This document shows positions 16,918 to 24,747 of a DNA stretch of 40,000 nt, piece by piece. Source of the DNA: Bacteroidota bacterium (GTDB lineage: Bacteria; Bacteroidota; Bacteroidia; Chitinophagales; BACL12); the NCBI GenBank assembly GCA_016715425.1, contig JADKAC010000008.1:1-40000 (forward strand), written 5' to 3'. Each line of letters opens with the position of its first letter. Positions within the stretch are counted from its first letter, which is position 1. The translations under genes were made by a program, and so were the position numbers. A model generated the notes under the pieces. The model saw nothing but the letters and a program-made list of their open reading frames with translations, did no database searches and was not told where the DNA came from.

Positions 16918-17160
16918 GAATGAGTAATCAGTAATGAGTTTTTTTAGTGAATAGTGAGTAGTGAATGGTGAATAAAAAAAAATAGTGATGAGTAATCAGT
17001 AATGAATTTTATAACCCGAAACGTGAAACTTTTTTGTCAATGGTCAAAGTCAATAGTCAATGTTGCAATGCAAATAGCCAACAGCCAACAGCCAACAGCA
17101 TTTTTTTAAAACCTGATACCCGATACTCACTACCTGATACTCTTTTTAGTCAATGTTCTA
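16918..17160. repeat. Composite 7-bp unit array between asnS and the oxygenase gene
   Basis: Almost the whole 271-bp gap is blocks of heptamers. In order: AGTAATC/AGTAATG units, GTGAATA/GTGAGTA units, AGTAATC again, CGAAACG/TGAAAC, GTCAATG/GTCAAAG/GTCAATA, three GCCAACA units, then CTGATAC/CCGATAC/TCACTAC. Blocks are joined by T or A tracts of 5-9 bases. Read on the reverse strand, the block order (TTGGCTG, TTGACTA, GTTTCAC, ACTGATT) matches the arrays at 20.2, 24.4 and 27.1 kb. No intrinsic terminator hairpin is visible for asnS. Confidence 0.8.
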
Positions 17161-17185
17161 AATCAATCTGTTAATAGCTAAAATT

Positions 17186-18130
17186 ATGAATACTATACCG
17201 ACAATTAATCTTGCAGATTTTTTATCCGGAGATGCAAAGCGCAAACAAGATTTTGTAAATGCAATTGGCAAAGCTTATCAGGAAGTTGGTTTTGTAGCAG
17301 TGCGCAATCATGGTGTAAATAAAAATAGCATTGATGATTTTTATGATGCAGTGCAACATTTTTTTTCTTTACCAGAAACTATAAAACATAATTATGAAAT
17401 TGACGGACTTGCAGGACAAAGAGGTTATACTTCTTTCGGAAAAGAACATGCAAAAGGAAGTACCGCAGCAGACTTAAAAGAGTTTTGGCAGTTCGGACAA
17501 ACAGTAACTGATAATGCAGCAATTAAAAATGAATATCCCGATAATGTGGAAGTAAATGAGTTGCCAAATTTTAATTTGTTAGGTGTTGCACTTTATAAAA
17601 ATTTCGAAAATTCTGGCAGAGAATTATTAAGAGCTATTGCATTGTATTTAGGATTAAATGAAAATTATTTTGATAATAAAATTCATAACGGCAATTCTAT
17701 TTTGCGGGCAATTTATTATCCGCCGATAACAGAAGAACCTGCATCTGCAGTGCGGGCAGAACAACATGAGGATATTAATTTAATTACTTTATTAGTGGGT
17801 GCGAGTGCCGATGGATTAGAAGTAATGAGCACAGAAGGAAATTGGGTGCCGGTGAAAACAGCACCTGATGAAATAGTGGTGAATGTTGGCGACATGTTGC
17901 AACGCTTAACCAATAATATTTTAAAATCTACAACACACAGAGTTGTAAATCCACCAAAAGAAAAATGGAGTACACCACGCTATTCCATTCCATTTTTTCT
18001 ACATCCGAAATCTGATGTTGATCTTACTTGTCTTGCATCTTGTATCAATGAAAATAATCCATTGCAATACGAACCGATTACTGCAGGCGGATATTTAGAT
18101 GAACGATTGAGAGAGATTGGGTTGAAATAA
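17186..18130 (+). CDS. Isopenicillin N synthase family 2-oxoglutarate/Fe(II)-type dioxygenase
   Basis: 314 residues. The N-terminal DIOX_N-like part (about 5-120) contains GFVAVRNHGV and HFFSLPETIKHNY. The Fe(II)/2OG core has the metal ligands H194 and D196 (EQHEDINLITLL) and H251 (STTHRVV), and the cosubstrate-binding pair R265 and S267 in RYSIPFF. All key residues are present, so it should be active. The family covers oxidative cyclisation, hydroxylation and desaturation of many small molecules; nothing in the sequence or the neighbourhood shows the substrate. Cytoplasmic, no signal peptide, and flanked by repeat arrays on both sides. Confidence 0.9.
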   Translation: MNTIPTINLADFLSGDAKRKQDFVNAIGKAYQEVGFVAVRNHGVNKNSIDDFYDAVQHFFSLPETIKHNYEIDGLAGQRGYTSFGKEHAKGSTAADLKEFWQFGQTVTDNAAIKNEYPDNVEVNELPNFNLLGVALYKNFENSGRELLRAIALYLGLNENYFDNKIHNGNSILRAIYYPPITEEPASAVRAEQHEDINLITLLVGASADGLEVMSTEGNWVPVKTAPDEIVVNVGDMLQRLTNNILKSTTHRVVNPPKEKWSTPRYSIPFFLHPKSDVDLTCLASCINENNPLQYEPITAGGYLDERLREIGLK

Positions 18131-18140
18131 TAATTTACAA

Positions 18141-18206
18141 TGACATTGACTTAAACTGTTGACAAAAAAAGTTTCGGGTTTCAGGTTTCGAGTTAAATAT
18201 TTCTGT
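18141..18206. repeat. 7-bp unit array and partial copy of the longer composite repeat
   Basis: TTGAC units lead into an A tract and three in-phase heptamers GTTTCGG, GTTTCAG, GTTTCGA, then GTTAAAT. The tail up to about 18225 (TTCGTCTATTCCTAATAGTA) resembles the sequence that follows the same block at 20.46 and 24.53 kb. The rest of the 267-bp gap to 18397 is AT-rich, with a short hairpin (ATTCCT 18213-18218, AGGAAT 18228-18233) and a TAATTTAG box at 18370-18377 that could be the -7 element of the next gene. Confidence 0.7.
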
Positions 18207-18397
18207 TCGTCTATTCCTAATAGTATCAGGAATTAAGTACCATATATCTGGTTAAGGCTATTGGAAAAAAAACTTAGACTTTTGACTTTGAAAAAAATGT
18301 CCAGAGTTCCATATGTCGGGATCATGTTATAAAAGCCACGGCTGATTTTTTTTAATGCCCTATTTACAGTAATTTAGAAATCTCAACTTTATTCTTA

Positions 18398-20236
18398 TTG
18401 AAGAATCGGCTACAAACTAAATTAATAATTATCTGCTTTTTTATATTCTGCGGATATATAAATCTTATGGCACAATATAACCTTGTGCCCAATCCAAATT
18501 TTGAAGAATATTTACATTGTCCTAATGATCATAGTAATGTTCATCCTCTGGATAATTTTTATGTTTTAAATTGGTTAAGACCCACTAATGGTACTTCTGA
18601 TTATTTTAATAGTTGTGTTCTGCCTTATAACCAAGTTGGAGTTCCTTTTAATTTATTCTCTGATAATCAACCTGCTCGAAGTGGTGAGGGTTACTGCGGC
18701 TTTTTCGTTTATTATGATAAATGTTGTGAAGGTTCTTACAGGGAATATATTCAAACACAATTGATAGATACATTAGAAGCCGATACTATTTATATTGTAG
18801 AATTTTGGGTTGCCCCTGCTCATAAATATATGAATAAGGCTGCGTTTACTACGAATGAGGTGGGTGCGTATTTTTCAAAAGAACGTCCTTACTTTGAATA
18901 TTCTTATACCAAAAATTTAAACTATACTCCTCAAATTTCCAATGACTCTTTAAGTGTAATTATTAATCCCGGTACTTGGACAAGAGTAAGAAATTATTTT
19001 AAAGCAACAGGTAATGAAAAATGGATTACAATTGGCAATTTTAAAAATAAAATTAACACAAACATTTTTGAAATTCCAGACTATCCACCAGTAGATAACG
19101 ATACAATATTTGCCTATTTATTTATTGAAGATGTGTATGTAGTAAAATATTCTGAAATCGTATTAATTGATATAAGTTCTTGTGTTGGCGATACGGTAAT
19201 TCTGGATGCCTATTTTGGAGGTGCTGAATATTTATGGAGTACAGGGGATACAACTCCCCAAATAAATGTAACTACCAATGGGGAATATTGGGTAAATATT
19301 TCATCCAGTCAGGGATTTCTAAGCGATACTGCTGAGGTAAATTTTCTACCTGATACTACCTTTTCTAAAGTAATTGATACATTAATTTGTTTCAATCATT
19401 TACCTGCCATTTTAAAAGGCTCAGAATATTACGATTCTTATTTATGGAATACTGGTTCTACAAATAAAAATTTAAATGCTCATACTGAAGGTTTATATAT
19501 TTTAAATGCAACGCAAGGTTGTAATTTTTTTATAGATAGTTTTTTAGTTTCTATTACACCACAAAAAATTGATTACTTCTATGTACCTGATACTACTTTA
19601 TGTCCGGGAGATTATTTTACAGTAACTGCGCCTGATGGATTTGAAAATTATATCTGGAATACAGGAGCAACTATACAACAAATTATAATTTATGAAGCGG
19701 GAGATTATTGGGTAGCTTATTCTGATAGTTGCTATAATTTCAGTGAAGAGTTTACAGTGAAATTGGATCCATATTCAACTAAAAATTTAGAGCTGGGAGA
19801 TGATATTGATTTATGTTCTTATACAAATTTTCCTATCACTATTGATGCCGGTGAATGGCCTGCTTATTTATGGAGCAATGGTTCTACAGAAAGATATCTT
19901 CAACCCAATAAACCCGGAGAATATTCGGTAACGGTTTATAACAATTGCGGTCAGAAATCCGATACAATTTTTATTAATGATTGTACAGAAGGTACTGAAG
20001 ATTTATTGCTGATGCCCAATCTTTCTGAAGGTGAATTTTGGTTATTAAATACACCTGCGGAATGGACTCCTCAAACAACAATCTATATATACTCAATGCA
20101 AGGTCTTGTTGATAAATTGCAATCCACAATAGATGGGTTTACCCGACTTGATTTGACACAATATATGAAAGGTGCATATTGGATAATTGCCGAAGCTGAT
20201 GGACGTCAATTTTTCTTTAAAATTATTATTCAATAA
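18398..20236 (+). CDS. Secreted modular protein with four WxTG-type repeats and a degenerate T9SS-like C-terminus
   Basis: 612 residues starting at TTG: no ATG exists in frame before it, and the TTG opens a perfect signal peptide (KNRLQTKLIIICFFIF ... LMAQ). Residues about 26-255 form a beta-rich domain (NLVPNPNFEEYLHCP, later PARSGEGYCGFFVY) of a type often found at the N-terminus of Bacteroidota OmpA-family and surface proteins. Four Ig-like repeats of about 85 residues follow, marked YLWSTGDTT, YLWNTGSTN, YIWNTGATI and YLWSNGSTE, each closing with GEYWV-like strands. The last 75 residues (TTIYIYSMQGLV ... KGAYWIIAEADG) look like a T9SS sorting domain without the usual YPNP. Probably cell-surface; the ligand is unknown. 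Confidence 0.82.
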   Translation: MKNRLQTKLIIICFFIFCGYINLMAQYNLVPNPNFEEYLHCPNDHSNVHPLDNFYVLNWLRPTNGTSDYFNSCVLPYNQVGVPFNLFSDNQPARSGEGYCGFFVYYDKCCEGSYREYIQTQLIDTLEADTIYIVEFWVAPAHKYMNKAAFTTNEVGAYFSKERPYFEYSYTKNLNYTPQISNDSLSVIINPGTWTRVRNYFKATGNEKWITIGNFKNKINTNIFEIPDYPPVDNDTIFAYLFIEDVYVVKYSEIVLIDISSCVGDTVILDAYFGGAEYLWSTGDTTPQINVTTNGEYWVNISSSQGFLSDTAEVNFLPDTTFSKVIDTLICFNHLPAILKGSEYYDSYLWNTGSTNKNLNAHTEGLYILNATQGCNFFIDSFLVSITPQKIDYFYVPDTTLCPGDYFTVTAPDGFENYIWNTGATIQQIIIYEAGDYWVAYSDSCYNFSEEFTVKLDPYSTKNLELGDDIDLCSYTNFPITIDAGEWPAYLWSNGSTERYLQPNKPGEYSVTVYNNCGQKSDTIFINDCTEGTEDLLLMPNLSEGEFWLLNTPAEWTPQTTIYIYSMQGLVDKLQSTIDGFTRLDLTQYMKGAYWIIAEADGRQFFFKIIIQ

Positions 20237-20245
20237 TTGAAAAAA

Positions 20246-20703
20246 TCATTACTTAATAGATGGCTATTAACTTTTGGTCGTTAGCAATTGGCGAATAAAA
20301 CATTGACTATTAACTATTGTCCATTGACAAAAAACTCATCACTGATAACTCATCACTGATTTTGGCTATTGGCTATTAGCCGTTAGCTGTTGGCGAAATA
20401 ACTTTGACTATTGACTAAGAACATTGACAAAAAAAGTTTCGTGTTTCAAGTTTCAGGTTAAAAATTATCGTTCGGCTTTTCATTGCTATTAATCACATCG
20501 TATAATTTTTTAATTCTCACATTTGCATATTTATCACATTGGCTAATTGGCTAATCATCCCATCTGCTAATTATTTCAATTTGCACATTAATCACATCGG
20601 CTAATTTGCTAATCATCCCATCTGCTAATCATTTCAATTTGCACATTAATCACATTTGCACATTTGCACATCAGCTCATCGGCTAATCAGCTAATCAGCT
20701 AAT
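20246..20703. repeat. Large composite array of 7-bp and 8-bp units in a convergent gap
   Basis: The 458-bp gap between two convergent genes is repeat almost throughout. Blocks in order: TTGGC/TTAGC units, TTGACTA units, ACTCATC/ACTGATA, TTGGCTA/TTAGCCG, TTGACTA, GTTTCGT/GTTTCAA/GTTTCAG, a unique-looking stretch, then CACAT and GCTAAT blocks. From 20651 to 20706 there are seven octamers in perfect phase (CACATTTG twice, CACATCAG, CTCATCGG, CTAATCAG twice, CTAATTGA). The array runs into the last codons and supplies the stop (20695-20697) of the reverse-strand gene. Positions 20379-20501 recur at 24461-24575. Confidence 0.85.
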
Positions 20704-23700
20704 TGATTTGTTCAATGCTTCTCTTTTATTTCCTTTATAATCAACTATGATTACGGAGCGCACATTTTTGTTGATGGTAATAAAATTTGATCGTTGGGAA
20801 TAATACCCTTCTCCATTATAAAATTCAACTTTTTGTGTGGTGCTATTTGAGTAAGTAATTAACGCATAAATATCATTAGCTTTTACATTAAGTATTTGAT
20901 CAGATGGATAGCTAAATACTATTGTTTGACTGCTATTAACTCCGGCAATTATAAATGGACTTTTATTCTCTCCACAATTAACAAGTGTAAGAGAACGTGC
21001 ATCTCCATCACTCCAAAAACCACTTTCTAAACTGCGTATTGGTATAAATGTTCCATCGCCTTTTCCTTCCAATAATAATCCTGTTCCCGCATCATGACGC
21101 ATTACTAATATTTCTGTCTGATAATAATTTCCCTGACAAAGAATATCTGTAATTCCATCGCCGGTAAAATCATTGCAAATAATTCCAAACACCGGACTCA
21201 CCTGAGCTTCTACAGGAAGATTGATTTTTGTAAAATTATTATTGCCGTTATTTATTAAAACAGCACTTTCAAATTGATATGCCACTGTATGATATGCATT
21301 CGCTAAATTATTTTTTCCAAACATCTCCTCTGTACTCATTTTACCAAAAGAATTCCAATCGGGAATGGCGCTTCTTATTTCCGGATATTGTTCGAGCATA
21401 CGTTCTCTGAAATGTACCGGATAAGAAATATCATGCTGATAATAACTCATCAACAATCCCTGAAATTCTGTTTCCTGTTTGCTGAAATAATAACCTTCCA
21501 ATGGTAGAGTTTTTCCTGTTGTTTCGGAGACAGTATTTTTAAATCTTCTATTGGTACCGAAATTTCCAAGTATATAATCAGTATCACCATCATTATCAAA
21601 ATCAGCTCCGTTTATACTTTGCCACCATCCCTCCATATTTTCAAGATTAGTTTGAGCAGTGATATTTTCAAATGCGGATCCATTATTTTTTAAAAATACA
21701 ATGGGCATCCAATCGCCGGTAATAAGCAAATCAATATTATCATCATTATCAAAATCGCTCCAGAGTGCTGAAGAAACCATACCGATATTTTTTAATGCCG
21801 GTGCAATGCTTTCTGTTACATCAGTAAATATTCCACCATCATTTTGCAGAAGAGCAGAAGAAACAGGCAGCAAATATTTTCCTGGAAATTGTCTTCCGCC
21901 AATTAAGAGATCCAGATCACCATCCTTATCAAAATCACATGCAATCACACACGATGTAGGCACAGCAATCTGTGGAATATTTTCGTTCAGCAATACAAAA
22001 TTTCCATTGCCTGCATTTATATAAAATCTATCGTTATAACATTTGTCGCCGGCCATTTTTTCATTTCCTCCACTACCAATATATAAATCATTGTCGCCAT
22101 CATTATCCGCATCAAAAATCAATGCAGCAGCATCTTCATAATTAATGTCTGCTTGTAATTTTATATTGCTTGACATAAATTTTCCGGGTGTTATTTGTAG
22201 ACAAATTTCTCCTTCTTTTTCAAAAGTGCCACCTATATAAATATCATCCAATCCATTTCCATCCAAGTCGCCGGAAGCAGTGCAAGGTCCGGACACACTC
22301 ATTTTATGTGGTATCAAAAATTCTCGAGTAAAATCTTCGAAATCATTCTCTTTATGTATATAATTAATTCCTGATGATACTTGCTCATCTGTAAAAATGG
22401 GACTTCTTTTTTTATGATTTGCAAATACAATATCTGCAGATGCATTTGCATGATCCAACATTACAATTTGATTGCAGGATATACTTTTTAATTCTTGTTT
22501 CTTTCCATCTTGCCAGGTTATTTCAACGGTTTCTATGGTTTTATTTTTACCCGTTCCGAAGTGAATAATATTTTCTGTAGTCGAAATAAATCCACGCACA
22601 TTTGTATGTTGAATATATTGCATGGTGTCATTGTAATATATTTTAATTTTTGTGCCGAGCCCATAAGTATTGGCGCCATAACCTTTCAATTTAAACCGGA
22701 TATAATTATTTGCTTCCGGATTTTTTTCAGAATTATTTTTATATACATACGGTGTCTCATTTGCATTTGCACAAATAATATCTATATCGCCATCCAAATC
22801 GAGATCTGCTGATGCAGCGCCATAAGAAGAAGAGGGATGATAAATGCCCCATTCATCACGCATATCCTTGAAGGTGAGATCACCATTATTTTTAAAAATA
22901 AAATTTGGTGTATTCAAAGTGTATCTCGGAATGGAATTAATAAACTTACTATAGATTGTGCTATCATTTATGCGACAAGCTCTGCGCAATTTAGAATAGG
23001 TTTCTGTTTCATCAATATTAAAATCCTGCAGATAACCGGTTGATACAAAAAGATCTTTATTACCATCATTATCAAAATCAGTAAAAAATGTTGACCATCC
23101 CCAATCTGTAACTCCCACATTTGCTGTTCTGCCAATCTCTGAAAATGTTTTGTTGCCATTATTTATTTTCAGAGAATTTCCTCTGTTTTGATATCCATAT
23201 CCTGCATTGATTAGTGTGCGCAATATTTCAACTTGCGAAGAAATTTGAAATGTTTTAAAAGAATAATTTTCTTCCATTTCTATATCCACATAATACAGAT
23301 CTAATAATCCATCATTATTAAAATCCGCAGCATCAGAACCCATTGAACTTACACTATGTCGTTTAATTGCAGAAAGAGATGCATCCGAAAATGTACCATC
23401 TCCATTATTGAAATATAAAAAATCATACATACCGAAATCGTTGGCGACATAAATATCCAAATATCCATTTTCGTCGAAATCGGCAACAGTGGCACTTAAT
23501 CCAAAACCATGATTATTTATTCCTGCTTCAAGATGTACATCTGTAAATGTTCCATCTCCATTATTGCGGTATAATTTATCACTGAGGTTCTTATTATTTT
23601 CAATAGTTTGGAAATAATAAATTTTAAATTTATTTATAAAATCCAGAGGATGAGTAACGAGATACATATCCAGATCGCCATCATTATCATAATCAAAAAA

Positions 23701-24321
23701 GTTAGCTGCGGAACAAGTAACATCTCCGGTTAAACCATATTCTTTTGCTTTTTCAGTAAAGGTGAGATCACCATTATTAATAAATAATTTATTTCCTCTT
23801 TTAGCTGGATCCGCCCAACGGGAATTACAGATATAGATATCCAGAAATCCATCGCCATTCACATCCGCAACAGTGGATCCGGATGTCCATTCATAATCAT
23901 TTTTTGTGATGCCTGCCGTTGCAGAAATATCTTCAAACTGAAGATTTCCTTTATTGATATAAATGCGATGAGGAACCATTACACCCGTAAAAAAAACATC
24001 GGGTAATCCATCATTATTAAAATCACCAATATTTACACTTCCTCCATTATAAATAAATGTGTATCTCCAATAGTTATGTTCGTAATTGTCGGGAAGTGTA
24101 TTTACAAAATTGATTCCGGTAGATTTTCCGGTAAGGATTTCAAATAATTTTCCATTTTCGTTATCGGTAGGTACTATTCTATTCTCATTAATAATTGCAG
24201 TTGCCCGTGTTTCTGCTTCCTTTTTTTTAGTAAAAGAACAACTGAAATTTACGCTCAACAATAAAATAGCAAAAAGTGCAATTGATAGCGGGATTAACTT
24301 TTTTGATATCGTTATATTCAT
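20695..24321 (-). CDS. FG-GAP/VCBS repeat protein with ASPIC/UnbV domain, probable lipoprotein
   Basis: 1208 residues. The N-terminus is a signal sequence with a cysteine at about 28 (NFSC), possibly lipidated. Many FG-GAP-like units with calcium-loop motifs follow, for example GDFNNDGLPDVFFTG, ADVNGDGFLDIYICN, FFDYDNDGDLDMYLV and CDFDKDGDLDLLIGG. They form two groups (about 60-540 and 660-1140), each probably a beta-propeller. Between them (about 560-625) lies an ASPIC/UnbV domain (ENIIHFGTG, VEITWQDGKKQEL). This is the CRTAC1-like family common in Bacteroidota, where it often sits with SusC/SusD genes, but none are here. No T9SS sorting domain. The last codons (S-I-S) and the stop lie inside the octamer array. 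Confidence 0.9.
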   Translation of the reverse strand: MNITISKKLIPLSIALFAILLLSVNFSCSFTKKKEAETRATAIINENRIVPTDNENGKLFEILTGKSTGINFVNTLPDNYEHNYWRYTFIYNGGSVNIGDFNNDGLPDVFFTGVMVPHRIYINKGNLQFEDISATAGITKNDYEWTSGSTVADVNGDGFLDIYICNSRWADPAKRGNKLFINNGDLTFTEKAKEYGLTGDVTCSAANFFDYDNDGDLDMYLVTHPLDFINKFKIYYFQTIENNKNLSDKLYRNNGDGTFTDVHLEAGINNHGFGLSATVADFDENGYLDIYVANDFGMYDFLYFNNGDGTFSDASLSAIKRHSVSSMGSDAADFNNDGLLDLYYVDIEMEENYSFKTFQISSQVEILRTLINAGYGYQNRGNSLKINNGNKTFSEIGRTANVGVTDWGWSTFFTDFDNDGNKDLFVSTGYLQDFNIDETETYSKLRRACRINDSTIYSKFINSIPRYTLNTPNFIFKNNGDLTFKDMRDEWGIYHPSSSYGAASADLDLDGDIDIICANANETPYVYKNNSEKNPEANNYIRFKLKGYGANTYGLGTKIKIYYNDTMQYIQHTNVRGFISTTENIIHFGTGKNKTIETVEITWQDGKKQELKSISCNQIVMLDHANASADIVFANHKKRSPIFTDEQVSSGINYIHKENDFEDFTREFLIPHKMSVSGPCTASGDLDGNGLDDIYIGGTFEKEGEICLQITPGKFMSSNIKLQADINYEDAAALIFDADNDGDNDLYIGSGGNEKMAGDKCYNDRFYINAGNGNFVLLNENIPQIAVPTSCVIACDFDKDGDLDLLIGGRQFPGKYLLPVSSALLQNDGGIFTDVTESIAPALKNIGMVSSALWSDFDNDDNIDLLITGDWMPIVFLKNNGSAFENITAQTNLENMEGWWQSINGADFDNDGDTDYILGNFGTNRRFKNTVSETTGKTLPLEGYYFSKQETEFQGLLMSYYQHDISYPVHFRERMLEQYPEIRSAIPDWNSFGKMSTEEMFGKNNLANAYHTVAYQFESAVLINNGNNNFTKINLPVEAQVSPVFGIICNDFTGDGITDILCQGNYYQTEILVMRHDAGTGLLLEGKGDGTFIPIRSLESGFWSDGDARSLTLVNCGENKSPFIIAGVNSSQTIVFSYPSDQILNVKANDIYALITYSNSTTQKVEFYNGEGYYSQRSNFITINKNVRSVIIVDYKGNKREALNKSIS

Positions 24322-24378
24322 GAGATATGAAATTTAACTGTGAATGTTGTGCAAGCAAAAATGAAGGTAGTAAAAAAA

Positions 24379-24745
24379 TTGACAATGGACTTTTAAATTG
24401 ACAATGGACAGTTGACAATGGACAATGAAAAAAAACTCATCATTGATTAATTGGCTGTTGGCCGTTAGCTGTTGGCGAAATAACTTTGACTATTGACTAA
24501 GAACATTGACAAAAAGTTTCGAGTTTAGGGTTAAAAATTTATCGTTCGTCTAATCATTGCTATTAATCACATCGTTTAATCGGCTAATGGTTAATTATTT
24601 TTATCTACACATTCGCACATCGGCTAATTTGCTAATCAGCTAATCATTTCATCTGCACATTAACCACATTTGCACATTCTCACATTAATCACATCGGCTA
24701 ATTTGCTAATCAACTAATCGGCTAATTATTTTATTTTCACATCAA
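24379..24745. repeat. Composite 7-bp/8-bp unit array between two secreted-protein genes
   Basis: Fills most of the 426-bp gap. Blocks: GACAATG units with A tracts, ACTCATC, TTGGCTG/TTGGCCG/TTAGCTG, TTGACTA, GTTTCGA/GTTTAGG, then many CACATT and GCTAATC units. Positions 24461-24575 match 20379-20501 closely; the main difference is one fewer GTTTC heptamer. As it lies upstream of 24321 and downstream of 27018-24748, any promoter for the FG-GAP gene would have to be in or next to it; I see no clear one. Confidence 0.85.
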
Positions 24746-24747
24746 TC

